NCBI GenBank assembly: GCA_014885115.2
Contig: WKLE02000761.1
Span: forward strand, 6,105 to 17,651
Direction of reading: 5' to 3'
Length of the DNA: 11,547 nucleotides
DNA from: Asterionellopsis glacialis
Lineage: Eukaryota; Bacillariophyta; Plagiogrammaphyceae; Rhaphoneidales; Asterionellopsidaceae
Shown here: piece by piece, positions 1 to 9,000 of the stretch
Position numbering within the stretch: position 1 is the first letter of the stretch
Layout: each line of letters starts with the position of its first letter
The notes under the pieces: model-generated
The model's database searches: none
The model's input: the letters and a program-made list of their open reading frames with translations, nothing else
Told to the model about the DNA's origin: nothing
Position numbers and translations under genes: made by a program

Positions 1-17
1 AAATTATTTGACTTGCA

Positions 18-344
18 AACGTTGCGCCACTCCTTTTGAGAGGGCTTTTTAGCAGTATGTTCAATAATAAAATAAATGACTATTCCGAAGAGGAGGGGTC
101 AGATGACTACCAGTAAACCCATTCGCGAACGACAAAGACTGAGAGCATGCCACGAGACTCGAAATCTACCTGTATGGATCATACCTGGTAGTACTAAAAA
201 AAATATGGGTGCAACGTTGCGCCACTCCTTTCGAGAGGGCTTTTTAGCAGTATTTTCTATAAATAAATAAATGACTATTCCGAAGAGGAGGGGTCAGATG
301 ACTACCAGGTAACCCATTCGCGAACGACAAAGACTGAGAGCATG
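18..344. repeat. Pair of 132-bp direct repeats, 195-bp period
   Basis: Bases 18-149 and 213-344 align without gaps, with about 7 mismatches by hand count (roughly 95% identity). The copies are separated by a 63-bp unrelated spacer. Both begin at AACGTTGCGCC and both end at GAGAGCATG, where similarity stops sharply. The second copy carries a perfect palindrome GCAACGTTGC (211-220), which the first copy breaks by one inserted A. No coding function is apparent: the open frame across the first copy is interrupted by mismatches in the second. It could be a local tandem duplication or the end of a larger repeat family that starts left of the window. Confidence 0.9.
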
Positions 345-443
345 TCCACAAAATATTTCAGTGCACACGGTCGATGTGTGGGTATTTTCAGGCGTGATTC
401 TACGCCCAAACTGATAGCACGAGCAAAGAAGAAGTCAAGTCTC

Positions 444-450
444 TATTTAA
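444..450 (+). promoter_or_regulatory. Possible TATA-like box of the sulfotransferase-like gene
   Basis: TATTTAA lies 97 bases before the ATG at 547, in an otherwise mixed-composition stretch. Position and composition fit a core promoter. AT-rich heptamers are common here, so this is only a candidate. Confidence 0.2.
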
Positions 451-546
451 GACCTATCTACTGTCTGCAACAACAGTCTTGTCCTTGTGGATATCGACTA
501 CATTCATTTACAAGACATCCATATCGTAATCAATCAATCAAACAAA

Positions 547-1614
547 ATGACAGGCAGTAAAGGAAAGACAGCGTTTGTGAAAATCGTGGGATATACCGTT
601 GGATTTGTACTCATCGTATGTCTTAATTTGAACATGTCCGAAGACGCAAAGTCGTCCTTTTTCTTACGGACCAATAATGATAATAATAGTAATAATAATG
701 GGCTACAACAATATTATCCCAGTCATCGTTCGTTACAAAACGAAGGAGAACAATCAGAGCAACAACAAGAGCAAGAAGAAGAAAGAATACTTTGGGAAAA
801 ACCACAAACATTTGTAGGGGTCATCAACACACCCAAATGCGGCACGGGTGGATTAACTGATAGTTTCGTACACGCCTTTAATCCCTGCAATCCCGAAACA
901 CGGCCATACGCCTCTACAGTCCAATTCGATTGTCCCGAACAACGTAACTTGGTGCGAGCTCATAATTTTGACGGAGCCGTGGAGGTGTACAAGAGTGCCC
1001 GAGAGAAGCATCCAGTTCAAAAATGTTTCTTGGTGACTGCCATTCGTGGACCCCAAACGTGGTTACCATCCTTGTTTTTACAACGTTACGAAGAACGATT
1101 ATGCAATGCCGAAATCTCGGACAAACAAGAAATGATTGATTTGTACCACGAATGGTTAATGACGGAGAATTCTCAAGTACGTGAGGCGGTGGGAAGTGTC
1201 CGTCCCAAGTTATTCCATGAGTTTGGACAAACAACATTGACGGAGCAAATGGAACGTGTCGAACAAAATGGTGGATTTTCTGTCTTGAGGCCACCGGAAG
1301 ACGAATCGTCTCAATCGGAATTATTCCCCAATTGTGATTTGTTATTTTTGAAAATGGAAGATAAAGAAATATGGTCCGATATTATCCATCGATTGATGCC
1401 GGGGGTACGATACGAACGGAATAGATCACGTACCGAACAATGTCCCAACATTGCTGAACATTATCGTGCCATACAGGAATATACCTTGACCAATGAAGAA
1501 TTAAACGCCTTGATACAAGAGGATGCCCATACCAAGGAATACTTTCATGTATATGGATATCACACTACTACTACTACGGAGGATGACATGTCCATCGCTC
1601 AGTCAACAGCTTGA
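547..1614 (+). CDS. Sulfotransferase-like type II membrane protein (355 aa)
   Basis: Single exon. The start is the ATG at 547, preceded by CAAA; the frame opens earlier, but the codon at 487 is GTG and is not a credible eukaryotic start. Residues 11-27 are hydrophobic (VKIVGYTVGFVLIVCLN), a single membrane anchor near the N-terminus with no cleavage motif, as in Golgi type II enzymes. Residues 43-82 are an Asn-rich then Gln/Glu-rich low-complexity stem. Residues 93-103 (INTPKCGTGGL) match the 5'-phosphosulfate-binding loop (PKxGT) of PAPS-dependent sulfotransferases. Residues 163-177 hold an R-G-P...S pattern (R167, S175) like the 3'-phosphate-binding motif. A tail such as NRSRTEQCP...LIQEDAHTKEYF resembles carbohydrate sulfotransferase C-termini. 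Known for the family: transfer of sulfate from PAPS to glycans in the Golgi. Substrate here is unknown. Alternative: another P-loop protein of the same fold without sulfotransferase activity. Confidence 0.72.
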   Translation: MTGSKGKTAFVKIVGYTVGFVLIVCLNLNMSEDAKSSFFLRTNNDNNSNNNGLQQYYPSHRSLQNEGEQSEQQQEQEEERILWEKPQTFVGVINTPKCGTGGLTDSFVHAFNPCNPETRPYASTVQFDCPEQRNLVRAHNFDGAVEVYKSAREKHPVQKCFLVTAIRGPQTWLPSLFLQRYEERLCNAEISDKQEMIDLYHEWLMTENSQVREAVGSVRPKLFHEFGQTTLTEQMERVEQNGGFSVLRPPEDESSQSELFPNCDLLFLKMEDKEIWSDIIHRLMPGVRYERNRSRTEQCPNIAEHYRAIQEYTLTNEELNALIQEDAHTKEYFHVYGYHTTTTTEDDMSIAQSTA

Positions 1615-1955
1615 ACATACTACTGGTACTAAGTATTATAATTTACATATTTTGAACCTATAGCACCCCAACTATTATTATTTTCAAAAATTATTAACAT
1701 TTTTGGTTGTTTTATTCCCAACAAACATCAAAGGAGTTGTGTTTGAGTCAAAGTGAACATAAGAAAATAATCATTTGGAGTGCACGCATACCAATAGTAA
1801 GGACAACCTGCCCATCTCACAGGCAACCGATTGAACATAATACAAATTATTAGAATTTACATATTTTTATAGCAATCCAACTACTAATTCTTTTTCAACT
1901 TTTTGAAATTTGTTCTTGTTGTCTTTTTTCCAACAAAAAAAAGTTGATTGGACAG
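1579..1955. repeat. Decayed direct duplication of the gene's 3' end and downstream DNA
   Basis: Bases about 1580-1755 resemble about 1795-1955, at an offset of roughly 215-220. Shared blocks in the same order are TTGAACATA (1611 and 1831), AATTTACATAT (1640 and 1854), ATAGCA..CCAACTA.TA (about 1660 and 1869), and CCAACAAA followed by GTTG. The left copy includes the last codons and stop of the sulfotransferase-like gene; the right copy has no open frame. Small indels separate the blocks. This fits a partial tandem duplication that has drifted. The alignment is by eye. Confidence 0.55.
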
Positions 1956-2021
1956 CGGCGTAGAGTACTCATTTATTACAGTATTTTATATATGAAATGT
2001 TATTATTATTCGCAAATGAAA

Positions 2022-2120
2022 TCATGTACCTTTTGGGTCGAAACAGTTCCATAGTTTCTCTAAGTGCATCGCACGACCTCCCTTTTTCAACTTTCCCGTC
2101 GGAAGATTGGGCAAGGACAT
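2022..2120 (-). pseudogene. Coding-like micro-ORF, 32 codons; possible exon or gene remnant
   Basis: On the minus strand an ATG (2120-2118) opens 32 codons ending in TGA (2024-2022). The peptide begins MSLPNLPTGKLKKGG and ends LEKLWNCFDPKGT. It is far less AT-biased than its surroundings and has a normal amino-acid mix (Lys, Gly, Trp, Cys, Pro), unlike random frames in this AT-rich DNA. Upstream in other frames there are stops, with another coding-like stretch (reading IDAILIPIPGIDDTHEIF) around 2159-2218. That could be a separate exon or a frameshifted part of the same relic. I do not recognise the family. Confidence 0.25.
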
Positions 2121-2758
2121 TTAAATTTTATTATAGACACACAAGAAGATAATTTCTCTATTGATCAAAAATTTCATGAGTATCATCTATACCTGGTATC
2201 GGAATTAGAATGGCATCAATCTAAAAATGCTAAAAAGTAAGGTGTTTTTAGTCCAAGTATGGACAAATGAGATTCATCTTGATGAATAATTTTAAGATTC
2301 ATCTCTTGTATCTAGTGATGCTACTCCTTCCATACTTATTTATGATTTGCGTCGTCAAAAATAATATGTATATTCATAGGACCTAGTAGATTGCCTCTTG
2401 TGATGATAGTAAAGAAAAAAACTCGAAATGCAAACCATATAATACTTTCTTCATTTTTTTATAATATTGTTACGTACTGTAGTATTCATGATAATGCACA
2501 TCATAATATGTTGAAAAAGAGTACCAAAAAAAAAAACAATGAATATGTTCAAGTGAATCCTTTTTGATTTCTGAAAATAATGTTGTCTCTCTCATTGCTT
2601 ATTGGGTTTACTGTATATTCTCGAGTGAAGTTTGTTGGTGACAAGGCTTTCCTTTTTTTTTTTTGACAATTGCACAAGCTCTGGAGCTCTACAATATCAA
2701 GATGATTTTGAAGCACTATATCCAAACAGGAAATTTTGAATTTGTGGACTTTTTTTGA

Positions 2759-2914
2759 CATTCACGGCTGAAGAATTTTATCATCACAAAAAACACAGAG
2801 CTGGGTCGTAATCGTGATGATAGGTTGCGTCTAAATGTATGTAGAGCTGCTTTTTTAGCAAGGACAGAAGATGCGGAAAGAGAGACAAGAAAGTTGAACA
2901 AGATGAACCGATGA
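2759..2914 (+). pseudogene. Coding-like remnant, 51 open codons ending in TGA
   Basis: The frame is open from just after a TGA at 2756-2758 to a TGA at 2912-2914. It reads ELGRNRDDRLRLNVCRAAFL in its middle and ends in a Glu/Arg/Lys-rich helix-like tail (ERETRKLNKMNR). There is no good ATG near its start. Upstream, in another frame, 2664-2736 reads DNCTSSGALQYQDDFEALYP before a stop, consistent with a frameshifted piece of one decayed gene. The base composition is less AT-rich than the flanks. No family recognised; it may also be chance. Confidence 0.25.
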
Positions 2915-2934
2915 TAAAGAGTGCAAGATGTAGT

Positions 2935-2957
2935 AGATTTCTTAAAACGAGAAATCT
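2935..2957. repeat. Perfect 8-bp hairpin, 7-nt loop
   Basis: AGATTTCT (2935-2942) and AGAAATCT (2950-2957) are exact reverse complements around a 7-nt loop. It lies 20 bases past the end of the coding-like remnant. No bacterial-type terminator meaning applies in this eukaryote; it may be chance in AT-rich DNA. Confidence 0.5.
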
Positions 2958-3211
2958 TGTTGAAATAATATAGCCTTTTCTACGTAATGAATATTATATT
3001 CCTCTAGATTATTTAATATGACAGGTTACTATTACCTCTAAAAGAATAACCCTGTGTATGACACTCTACCTACACTCTACCTACACTTAACTTTTTACTA
3101 TTCCCTAAAATGAAGTTTTCATCCACATGGTTACATATTCAATTCAGGTTTCAATCAAGTTTTAATTTGAGATTCAAGTTTCAGGTCCATCCAATTTTTT
3201 TAATGATTGCC

Positions 3212-3899
3212 TTATATCGAATTCTCATTCACCACAAGATTCCAAAGCGTTGCAAGAGTTGGATATTGACATAAATCCTCAGGTAGTGAATCACCATCTA
3301 CAACAAGATCTTCATCATTCGTAACATAATCACCATTCCTCTTATTTTGGATAATGACTTTGTGAATTAGTTGTCGCAGCCAATCTTTGTAATTAAATTC
3401 CAACATCCCTCCAACCTTCTCCGGTATAACATAGGGTAACAACCCTTGGTTAAACAAGCGTACACAGTTCTCTTCATACTTTTCTACTTCAAAAAAGCTC
3501 AATCGCAATCTTGCATTACGTCCCATGGCTGGTAATAGGTGTTCACATAATCTCATGGACACCCAGGTATACGATGCCATGACAAATACACTGGAAGCTG
3601 CGAGCCATGTTGGTATACCAAGTGCATTTTTATCACCCTGTTGAAGGAAACGTTCTAAATCATTTGCCATGGATAACATATCAGTGTCAGATGATGTTGG
3701 TGCCCAGATATGAATTAATCCTTTCGATTGCGTTGCTGGACCTTCAATTGGATCAAATACTATCATATTATTAAATACCCACCAAAGTCGTGCCTATTAG
3801 AATAGTAAAAACAAACGAAACGATTCATTGAGATGGTAGATTTCTTTTTGATGAGGAAGCAAGACATGAATCCATATATTAATTCAACCACCGAGCACA

Positions 3900-3939
<40 letters not shown>

Positions 3940-4566
3940 GAAAATGACCTATTATATCCTTTTACGTACCATGGAATCGATATTATCTGAAAATCTGCTA
4001 GGCTCAAAATAAAAAATTTTCCGTCCATGTTCATCAGGATGAGGTAAAATTTGTATTCCACCCTTGGCCAGGGCAATCATATCGTCTTCCGATGTTAAAT
4101 CTAATATATTTGATCCACATCGTTGAAAGGCAATATCTGTCCCAAACAGAGTGACCTTTCGTTCCCAAAACGTCACCAGAGTATACGCGGCTGCATTCAC
4201 ATTGAAGCGTGCGCCCCGCAAGAAGGCCAAACGGAACTGATCATCTTGTACGTGGTCTGGTATGACAAACATGGCCGTTTCGTAGGCTTCCTTTTCAGGG
4301 ATAGCATCAATGGCAACCTCCAAGGCCTCCAGGGACGTTGAAATTAGGGCAGGAGTTTCTTCAATTTCTTCAATGAGGCCAAATCGTTCGTCTTCAATGA
4401 TTAATTTCTCTTCTAGTGTTAAGGATGCGTGTTCTTCTTTTAAATTAGCCCATGTAAAGACTGATTTTTCCAGTGCCCACCGCGGTAGACCAAACTTGTT
4501 ACTAGCCGTCATGGTTGTTGCTGCGGTGGGACTTCTACCAACTCCTTGATGTTGCTGCTCAAACAT
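3212..4566 (-). CDS. CRAL-TRIO (Sec14-like) lipid-binding domain protein, two exons (392 aa)
   Basis: Spliced CDS on the minus strand: exon 1 is 4566-3970 (199 codons), exon 2 is 3793-3212 (193 aa plus stop), joined in phase 0 across a GTACGT donor and a TTCTAATAG acceptor. The junction reads ...DNIDSM/ARLWWVFNNM. Residues 107-142 (FRLAFLRGARFNVNAAAYTL and following) match the CRAL-TRIO N-terminal helix region (FLRxxxF...A). Residues about 165-335 form the lipid-binding lobe and end in LPYVIPEKVGGMLEFNYKDW, the conserved (L/I)PEExGG element. Known for the family: binding and exchange of phosphoinositides or other small hydrophobic ligands, cytosolic or membrane-associated. Ligand here is unknown. 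There is no signal peptide. Residues 1-25 are poorly conserved in character; Met19 (ATG at 4512-4510, AACC before it) has a better start context than Met1 (4566) and may be the true start. Confidence 0.82.
3794..3969 (-). other. Intron of the CRAL-TRIO gene (176 bp)
   Basis: On the minus strand it begins GTACGT immediately after the ATG codon of Met199 and ends in TTCTAATAG before GCACGA. Removing it joins two frames that each stop inside the intron, and restores a continuous CRAL-TRIO domain. It contains the CTG microsatellite. Confidence 0.85.
3902..3937 (-). repeat. (AGC)12 / (CTG) trinucleotide microsatellite inside an intron
   Basis: Twelve uninterrupted AGC units are visible on the + strand, so the pre-mRNA of the minus-strand gene would carry GCU/CUG repeats. 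The tract starts 32 bases inside the 5' splice site. Frames across it give poly-Ser, poly-Ala, poly-Gln or poly-Cys and are not genes. Confidence 0.95.
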
Positions 4567-6084
4567 TGGACAGAGAAAAACCAGTCGCAGTCGAGTCTGT
4601 GAAGGCTGCTGTTGGAGATGCAGATACTGCAGTAACGTCTTTTACTCTCTACAGTATGCAGAATCACACGAATGTTTAGTACGACAGGTCCGGTTTGATA
4701 AAATCTAGAGATGGCTTCCAGAACGCAGAGGTGTTCAACGATTGCTCTCTTTTGTAGCACCGACAAACACGCAAGAGGAACGATGACTTGGTTGTGAATT
4801 CTACGACTTCGTTGTTAATTAAGAAGGTAGAAAAATAGAAACGGGTTTGACGGGTTCGAAAAGTGTCAAGCTAAAAAGGGCCGCTGCTCAACGATCCAGG
4901 GGGGTGTTGTACTGTAATTTGCTTTTTCGGTTCTTCTTGGTCTTTGCAGCGCGAAATGGTAAATACAGACCACTCATACAGATCTTGGGCGATCCAGAGT
5001 CCAGGCGCGGTAAGTCCTTGCAGGGGGCAGGGTAAAGCATTATGTATACCTGTACAGGTACGGTACTGTGTCATCGGATGGCATCTCTGTACCCAGTTAC
5101 ACATACCTGGTACAGGTCCTGAATTTATCAGTAGTACCTCTTTTAGGGAAGCCCTTGGTCACGTGCTGAAAATGAGCTGGTCTATCATAAGGATATTGTA
5201 AGTGCATTACTTCATCAAAGTTTCTATCATAATCATCTGTCTATCCAGATGCCTCGATTGGATTTATTATTGTTTGAACAATGAGTACTTTCCAACGTAT
5301 ATTCAAAAATGGCGAAACTCATAGCAGTAGTCGGTAAAAAAATACCAAGTGTTCGCCCTTCGGCCTTTCTCTTACTGGTAAGATATTCAAAGAAAAGTTC
5401 AATTTACTAATTATAATATCAAGATTGAAGGGAGGCGTTATTTTTGTTTTTTTTAAACAAGAAATTAAAATAGCAAAACATCTCTATTCTTAGGGACTAT
5501 CATGTAGGACTCTAGACTAGAGCGTTCTGCTACAACTTCCTAGATAGTAAATGAAATGAGAAATATCAGAATTGTAGTATTTACTCTAGAGAGTATTTTA
5601 TTATAAAAAAAACATTCTCTGTATGTGTAGACTATCATCTACCCAGATATGTGTCAATCGACCGTACTACTGTACCTGGTTGTGCTCCTCTGATTCCTCA
5701 TTCCTGCACGCACGAATGCAGATATTGTCTGGCAATCGTCCGTTCATACGCACCCACATGGGGTTCTGGGATTTCAAAAACAGAAAGAAAAAAAACAAAG
5801 AAAAATCTCACCAACACACGGCCACACGTACCTTTCTTTCTAACGTTGCCGCATGTTGTGTTTTGTTATGATGCGTAATTTCACTGTTCATCATTACACA
5901 CCACACACCAACACAGGGCCCACGGAAGCCATTAGTTCGAAAAGAGCAACAAAGAAAGAGAAGGAAAGAAGACGCACGAGTTTCTTGTCGACAACTGACG
6001 CTGTACTACGGTGGACATTGAGAAAAAAAGTTAAACGACACTCTCATCACAAAAAACAAACTTTTATTTAAAAAAAAAGTAACC
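4567..6084. other. Intergenic region between divergent genes
   Basis: This 1.5-kb stretch separates the start of the CRAL-TRIO gene from the start of the ABC-F gene, so it should hold both promoters. Short open frames occur (for example 4847-5035, 5623-5871) but have biased composition, no homologous look and no good start context. Visible structure: a cluster of GTACC/ACCTG palindromes at 5047-5117, CATCTG-CAGATG arms (5234-5251), CTCTAG-A-CTAGAG (5511-5523), and a pyrimidine/A-rich leader just before 6085. The start codon context is GTAACCATGCGG. No clear TATA box. Confidence 0.6.
5047..5117. repeat. Cluster of ACCTG..CAGGT palindromes
   Basis: TACCTGTACAGGTA (5047-5060) is a perfect 14-bp palindrome. 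ACCTGGTACAGGT (5105-5117) repeats it with one extra G, as two 5-bp arms around GTA. GGTAC (5062-5066) and GTACC (5089-5093) form a further inverted pair between them. Possibly binding sites for a dimeric regulator, or a repeat remnant. Confidence 0.6.
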
Positions 6085-9000
6085 ATGCGGATATCGGGAT
6101 ATTCCTTATATTATGTGCTGTTTCTCCTTGTAGGAACTAATTCAATCGCATCTGCGTTTGTTACACCAAATCATAATGTTCCCAAGTTGTTCTCTGCGTC
6201 AACAAAGACGAGTACGTGTAGTACAAGAAATGCTTCAACAACTTGTATGAATCATCACCATCATGATGATGATGTCTCCTACTCCTCTAGAACACGACTA
6301 TTCCAAACTCGAGGTTATCGTCGTAGTAGTCATTCAAGTGGTACTCTCCTCATGGCACAACGTGATGAACCCTCCACTGTGGCTACACCACCTCAAGCAC
6401 CCGCTATTTCAATTGAAAATTTAAGCTGCACACATAATGGTGAAGTGTATCAATTAGATGATGTATCGTATGTCTTACCTCGTGGACAACGGATGGGATT
6501 GGTAGGACGGAATGGATGTGGTAAAAGTACATTGTTACGGATTTTAGCAGATGCATGTGTCGCAGGTGTAGATACCGCCGATGAGGGTATCCGATACAAT
6601 GGACGGATTACATCACCACGGGATGTTCGTGTTGCCTTTGTGGAACAAGAACCTCCCACACCCTCCGATGTGACAGTAGGAGATGCATTATTAGGTGTCA
6701 CCACCACCTCAACTACTGCTGCTGGTGGTGGTGGTGGAAAATCCTCCTCCTCTGTGTACAATGTTGTTCGCCGATATAGGTTAGCTGTTATTAATGCAGA
6801 AGTTGATCCAGATGAATTTGCGTCCGCATCGGCCGCCATGGAATCTTCAGGTGGATGGAGTGTCTTGACCAAGGCCGAAGAGGTGGCTACACGATTACGT
6901 GTACGCCACTTGCAAGATCAACCATTGTCCAGTTTGTCGGGTGGTGAACGGAAACGTGTCGCTCTAGCTGCCGCATTGGTACAAGAACCGGACGTGTTGC
7001 TTTTGGATGAACCCACAAATCATTTAGACTTATCGGCTATCCGTTGGTTATCGGACCTGTTGACGGATAATAAAAAACTTACAGTTTTGGTTGTCACACA
7101 TGATCGAGCATTCTTGGAAGATGTTTGTACACGTATTTTAGAATTAGATCAAGGATCACTCTATGAGTATGAAGGAAATTATGCAGCCTACCTGGAAGGG
7201 AAAGACGCAAGATTGGCATTACAAGATGCAGCCGTACAATCTGCCAAAGCGAAATACAGGGTAAGCAAGACAGAAGTGTTGTGCAGTTCGTTGTTGTATG
7301 CGCATGTCATGTTGGATGGCTTGACATGTACTTTCATGTAAAGATTTCTATGAGTTTGGCCATGATAGAGGAGACAAGAATTAGCCATGATTACACACAA
7401 CCAGCTACACTGAAAGGGGCTTAGTCTCCCCGACTTTTACTCGTGTAACGATAACATACACAGTCTTGCTGTATTATTATGACATGCAAGCCTGAGCTAT
7501 TCTCTTTTGTTCCTCGATCAGTGCAGGATTTACAATTCGTTACTTGTTACATAGTCTGAAAGTCTTGCAAGAGATTACAAAAGATACCGCTAACCTTTTA
7601 CCTTTCTCGTTGTATACACACATCCTATTCTTACAGGTCGAATTGGATTGGATGCGTCGACAACCTCAAGCAAGAGAATCCAAGTCCAAGGCTCGTATTG
7701 ATGCATTTTACAAATTGGAAAAGGCAACGAAACCTAGATCATTAGACCCATCATTAGCATTAGCTAATGATGGTCAACGTCGGATGGGTGGAAATATCCT
7801 ATCCATGCAAAATGTGTCATTGAAATTTGGTGATCGCGTCATGTTGAAAGATTTTTCATATGACTTTTGCCGTGGTGACAAAATTGTAAGTTATACATAC
7901 ATTCGTAACACGCCTTTCATGAAAACAACTGGCCCGTGTTTACACTAACAAAAATATCACGATCGTAACTACTCTCACATACTGTAAATCATGATTCATT
8001 TTTTTGAATGTTTTCCATGTTTAAAAAATTATTCACAGGCTGTCGTTGGTGCGAATGGTGTTGGGAAAAGTACATTTGTTCGTGTATTGAGTGGACTGCA
8101 ACCTGTAGATTCTGGAAACGTTGAAGTTGGTGAAACCATTGTGATGGGTATTTATGATCAGATGGGATTAGAAGTTGAACACGACGAAACAGTTATGCAA
8201 TTTGTATTGGATCGTGTGAAAGGGCGCGAAGGAGAAAATATGGCGGAAGCACCCAATGAAGCTCGTAAATTACTTAATAGGTTTGAATTTCCCAAGCAAA
8301 GATGGCAGGAAAGGTAAATAGAAAAAGAAGAAGAAGAAACGTTTCACCGTTTGTGTGTGTGTGTCAGATTAGTTTGCAATCCTGAACCATCGTCTTACCA
8401 TGATTATTTTTGCCATTATTCTACTATTTTACGTTTGCAAACTATTTTCTATTGCAACAAAAGAATATCAATGCTTTCTGGGGGTGAAAAGAGACGGTTG
8501 CAGCTGCTTTCTGTACTGACCAAGGTACGCCAACTCATCGTGAATCTTTAAACGTAACAGATAACTTCTGATGATGTTGTGTTTCTTAATTGTGGTTTCT
8601 TCAACATTATGTAATATTATTGCCCCCATAACGCACAGAGACCAAACTTTTTGATTTTGGATGAACCTTCGAACGATATTGATTTAAATACTTTGCAAGC
8701 ACTGGAATCATATTTGGAAGAATTCAATGGAGTCCTTGTTGTTGTAAGTCACGACCGATTTTTTACCGATAAGGTTACCAAACATTTGTTTGTTTTGGAA
8801 GGTGATGGGCAAATCAAAGATTACAAGGGGACACTGTCGGAATACGCAGAATGTCTCGTAGAGCAAGAGGGTAGTTTGGCTTTTGGTGGCGCAGGTGGTG
8901 AAAGTAGTAGTCCAGGAGCTGATGATACGGAGAGGAAAGAATCCTATAAGGAAGAAAAACAACGGCGCAATCAGCAAAGAAATGCTCTACGGAATATGAA

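Larger units (their letters stand above)
1615..3211. other. AT-rich intergenic region between two convergent genes
   Basis: The genes on either side point at each other, so this stretch holds both 3' flanks. It contains the decayed duplication, homopolymer runs (A-run near 2526, T-run near 2652), a 2-copy 11-bp repeat ACACTCTACCT (3061-3082), and degenerate TTCAAGTTTCA-type repeats (3140-3183). Small hairpins include ATTCATC-TT-GATGAAT (2272-2287). Two coding-like remnants are listed separately. I see no complete gene and no structural RNA. Confidence 0.6.

Noticed and set aside
76..270. Open frame of 64 codons at the left edge
   Set aside because: It spans the direct repeat and its spacer, has no protein-like composition, and the equivalent frame in the second copy is altered.
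487..546. N-terminal extension of the sulfotransferase-like protein from 487
   Set aside because: The codon at 487 is GTG, not ATG. The ATG at 547 has a better context and puts the membrane anchor close to the N-terminus.
2256..2338. MITE suggested by AAGTATGGA (2256-2264) and TCCATACTT (2330-2338)
   Set aside because: Arms are only 9 bp, similarity does not extend outward or inward, and no target-site duplication is seen.
3209..3766. Separate 184-aa gene starting at 3766
   Set aside because: That methionine is internal (Met209). Splicing to exon 1 gives a continuous CRAL-TRIO domain with good splice sites.
3879..4076. Minus-strand frame with a poly-Cys run
   Set aside because: It is the CTG microsatellite read in another frame, within the CRAL-TRIO intron and exon 1.
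4850..4862. tRNA T-arm-like GGTTCGAA
   Set aside because: No acceptor stem, D-arm or anticodon arm can be fitted around it.
4847..5201. Short overlapping frames on both strands
   Set aside because: No conserved-looking composition, overlap on opposite strands, and coverage of the palindrome cluster.
5623..6071. Frames of 72-82 codons before the ABC-F gene
   Set aside because: They lie in the likely promoter and leader, with Lys/Arg/Thr bias from A-rich DNA; more likely chance.
6450..6872. 140-codon minus-strand frame
   Set aside because: It is a shadow of the ABC-F exon 1, including a poly-Pro from the Gly-rich insert.
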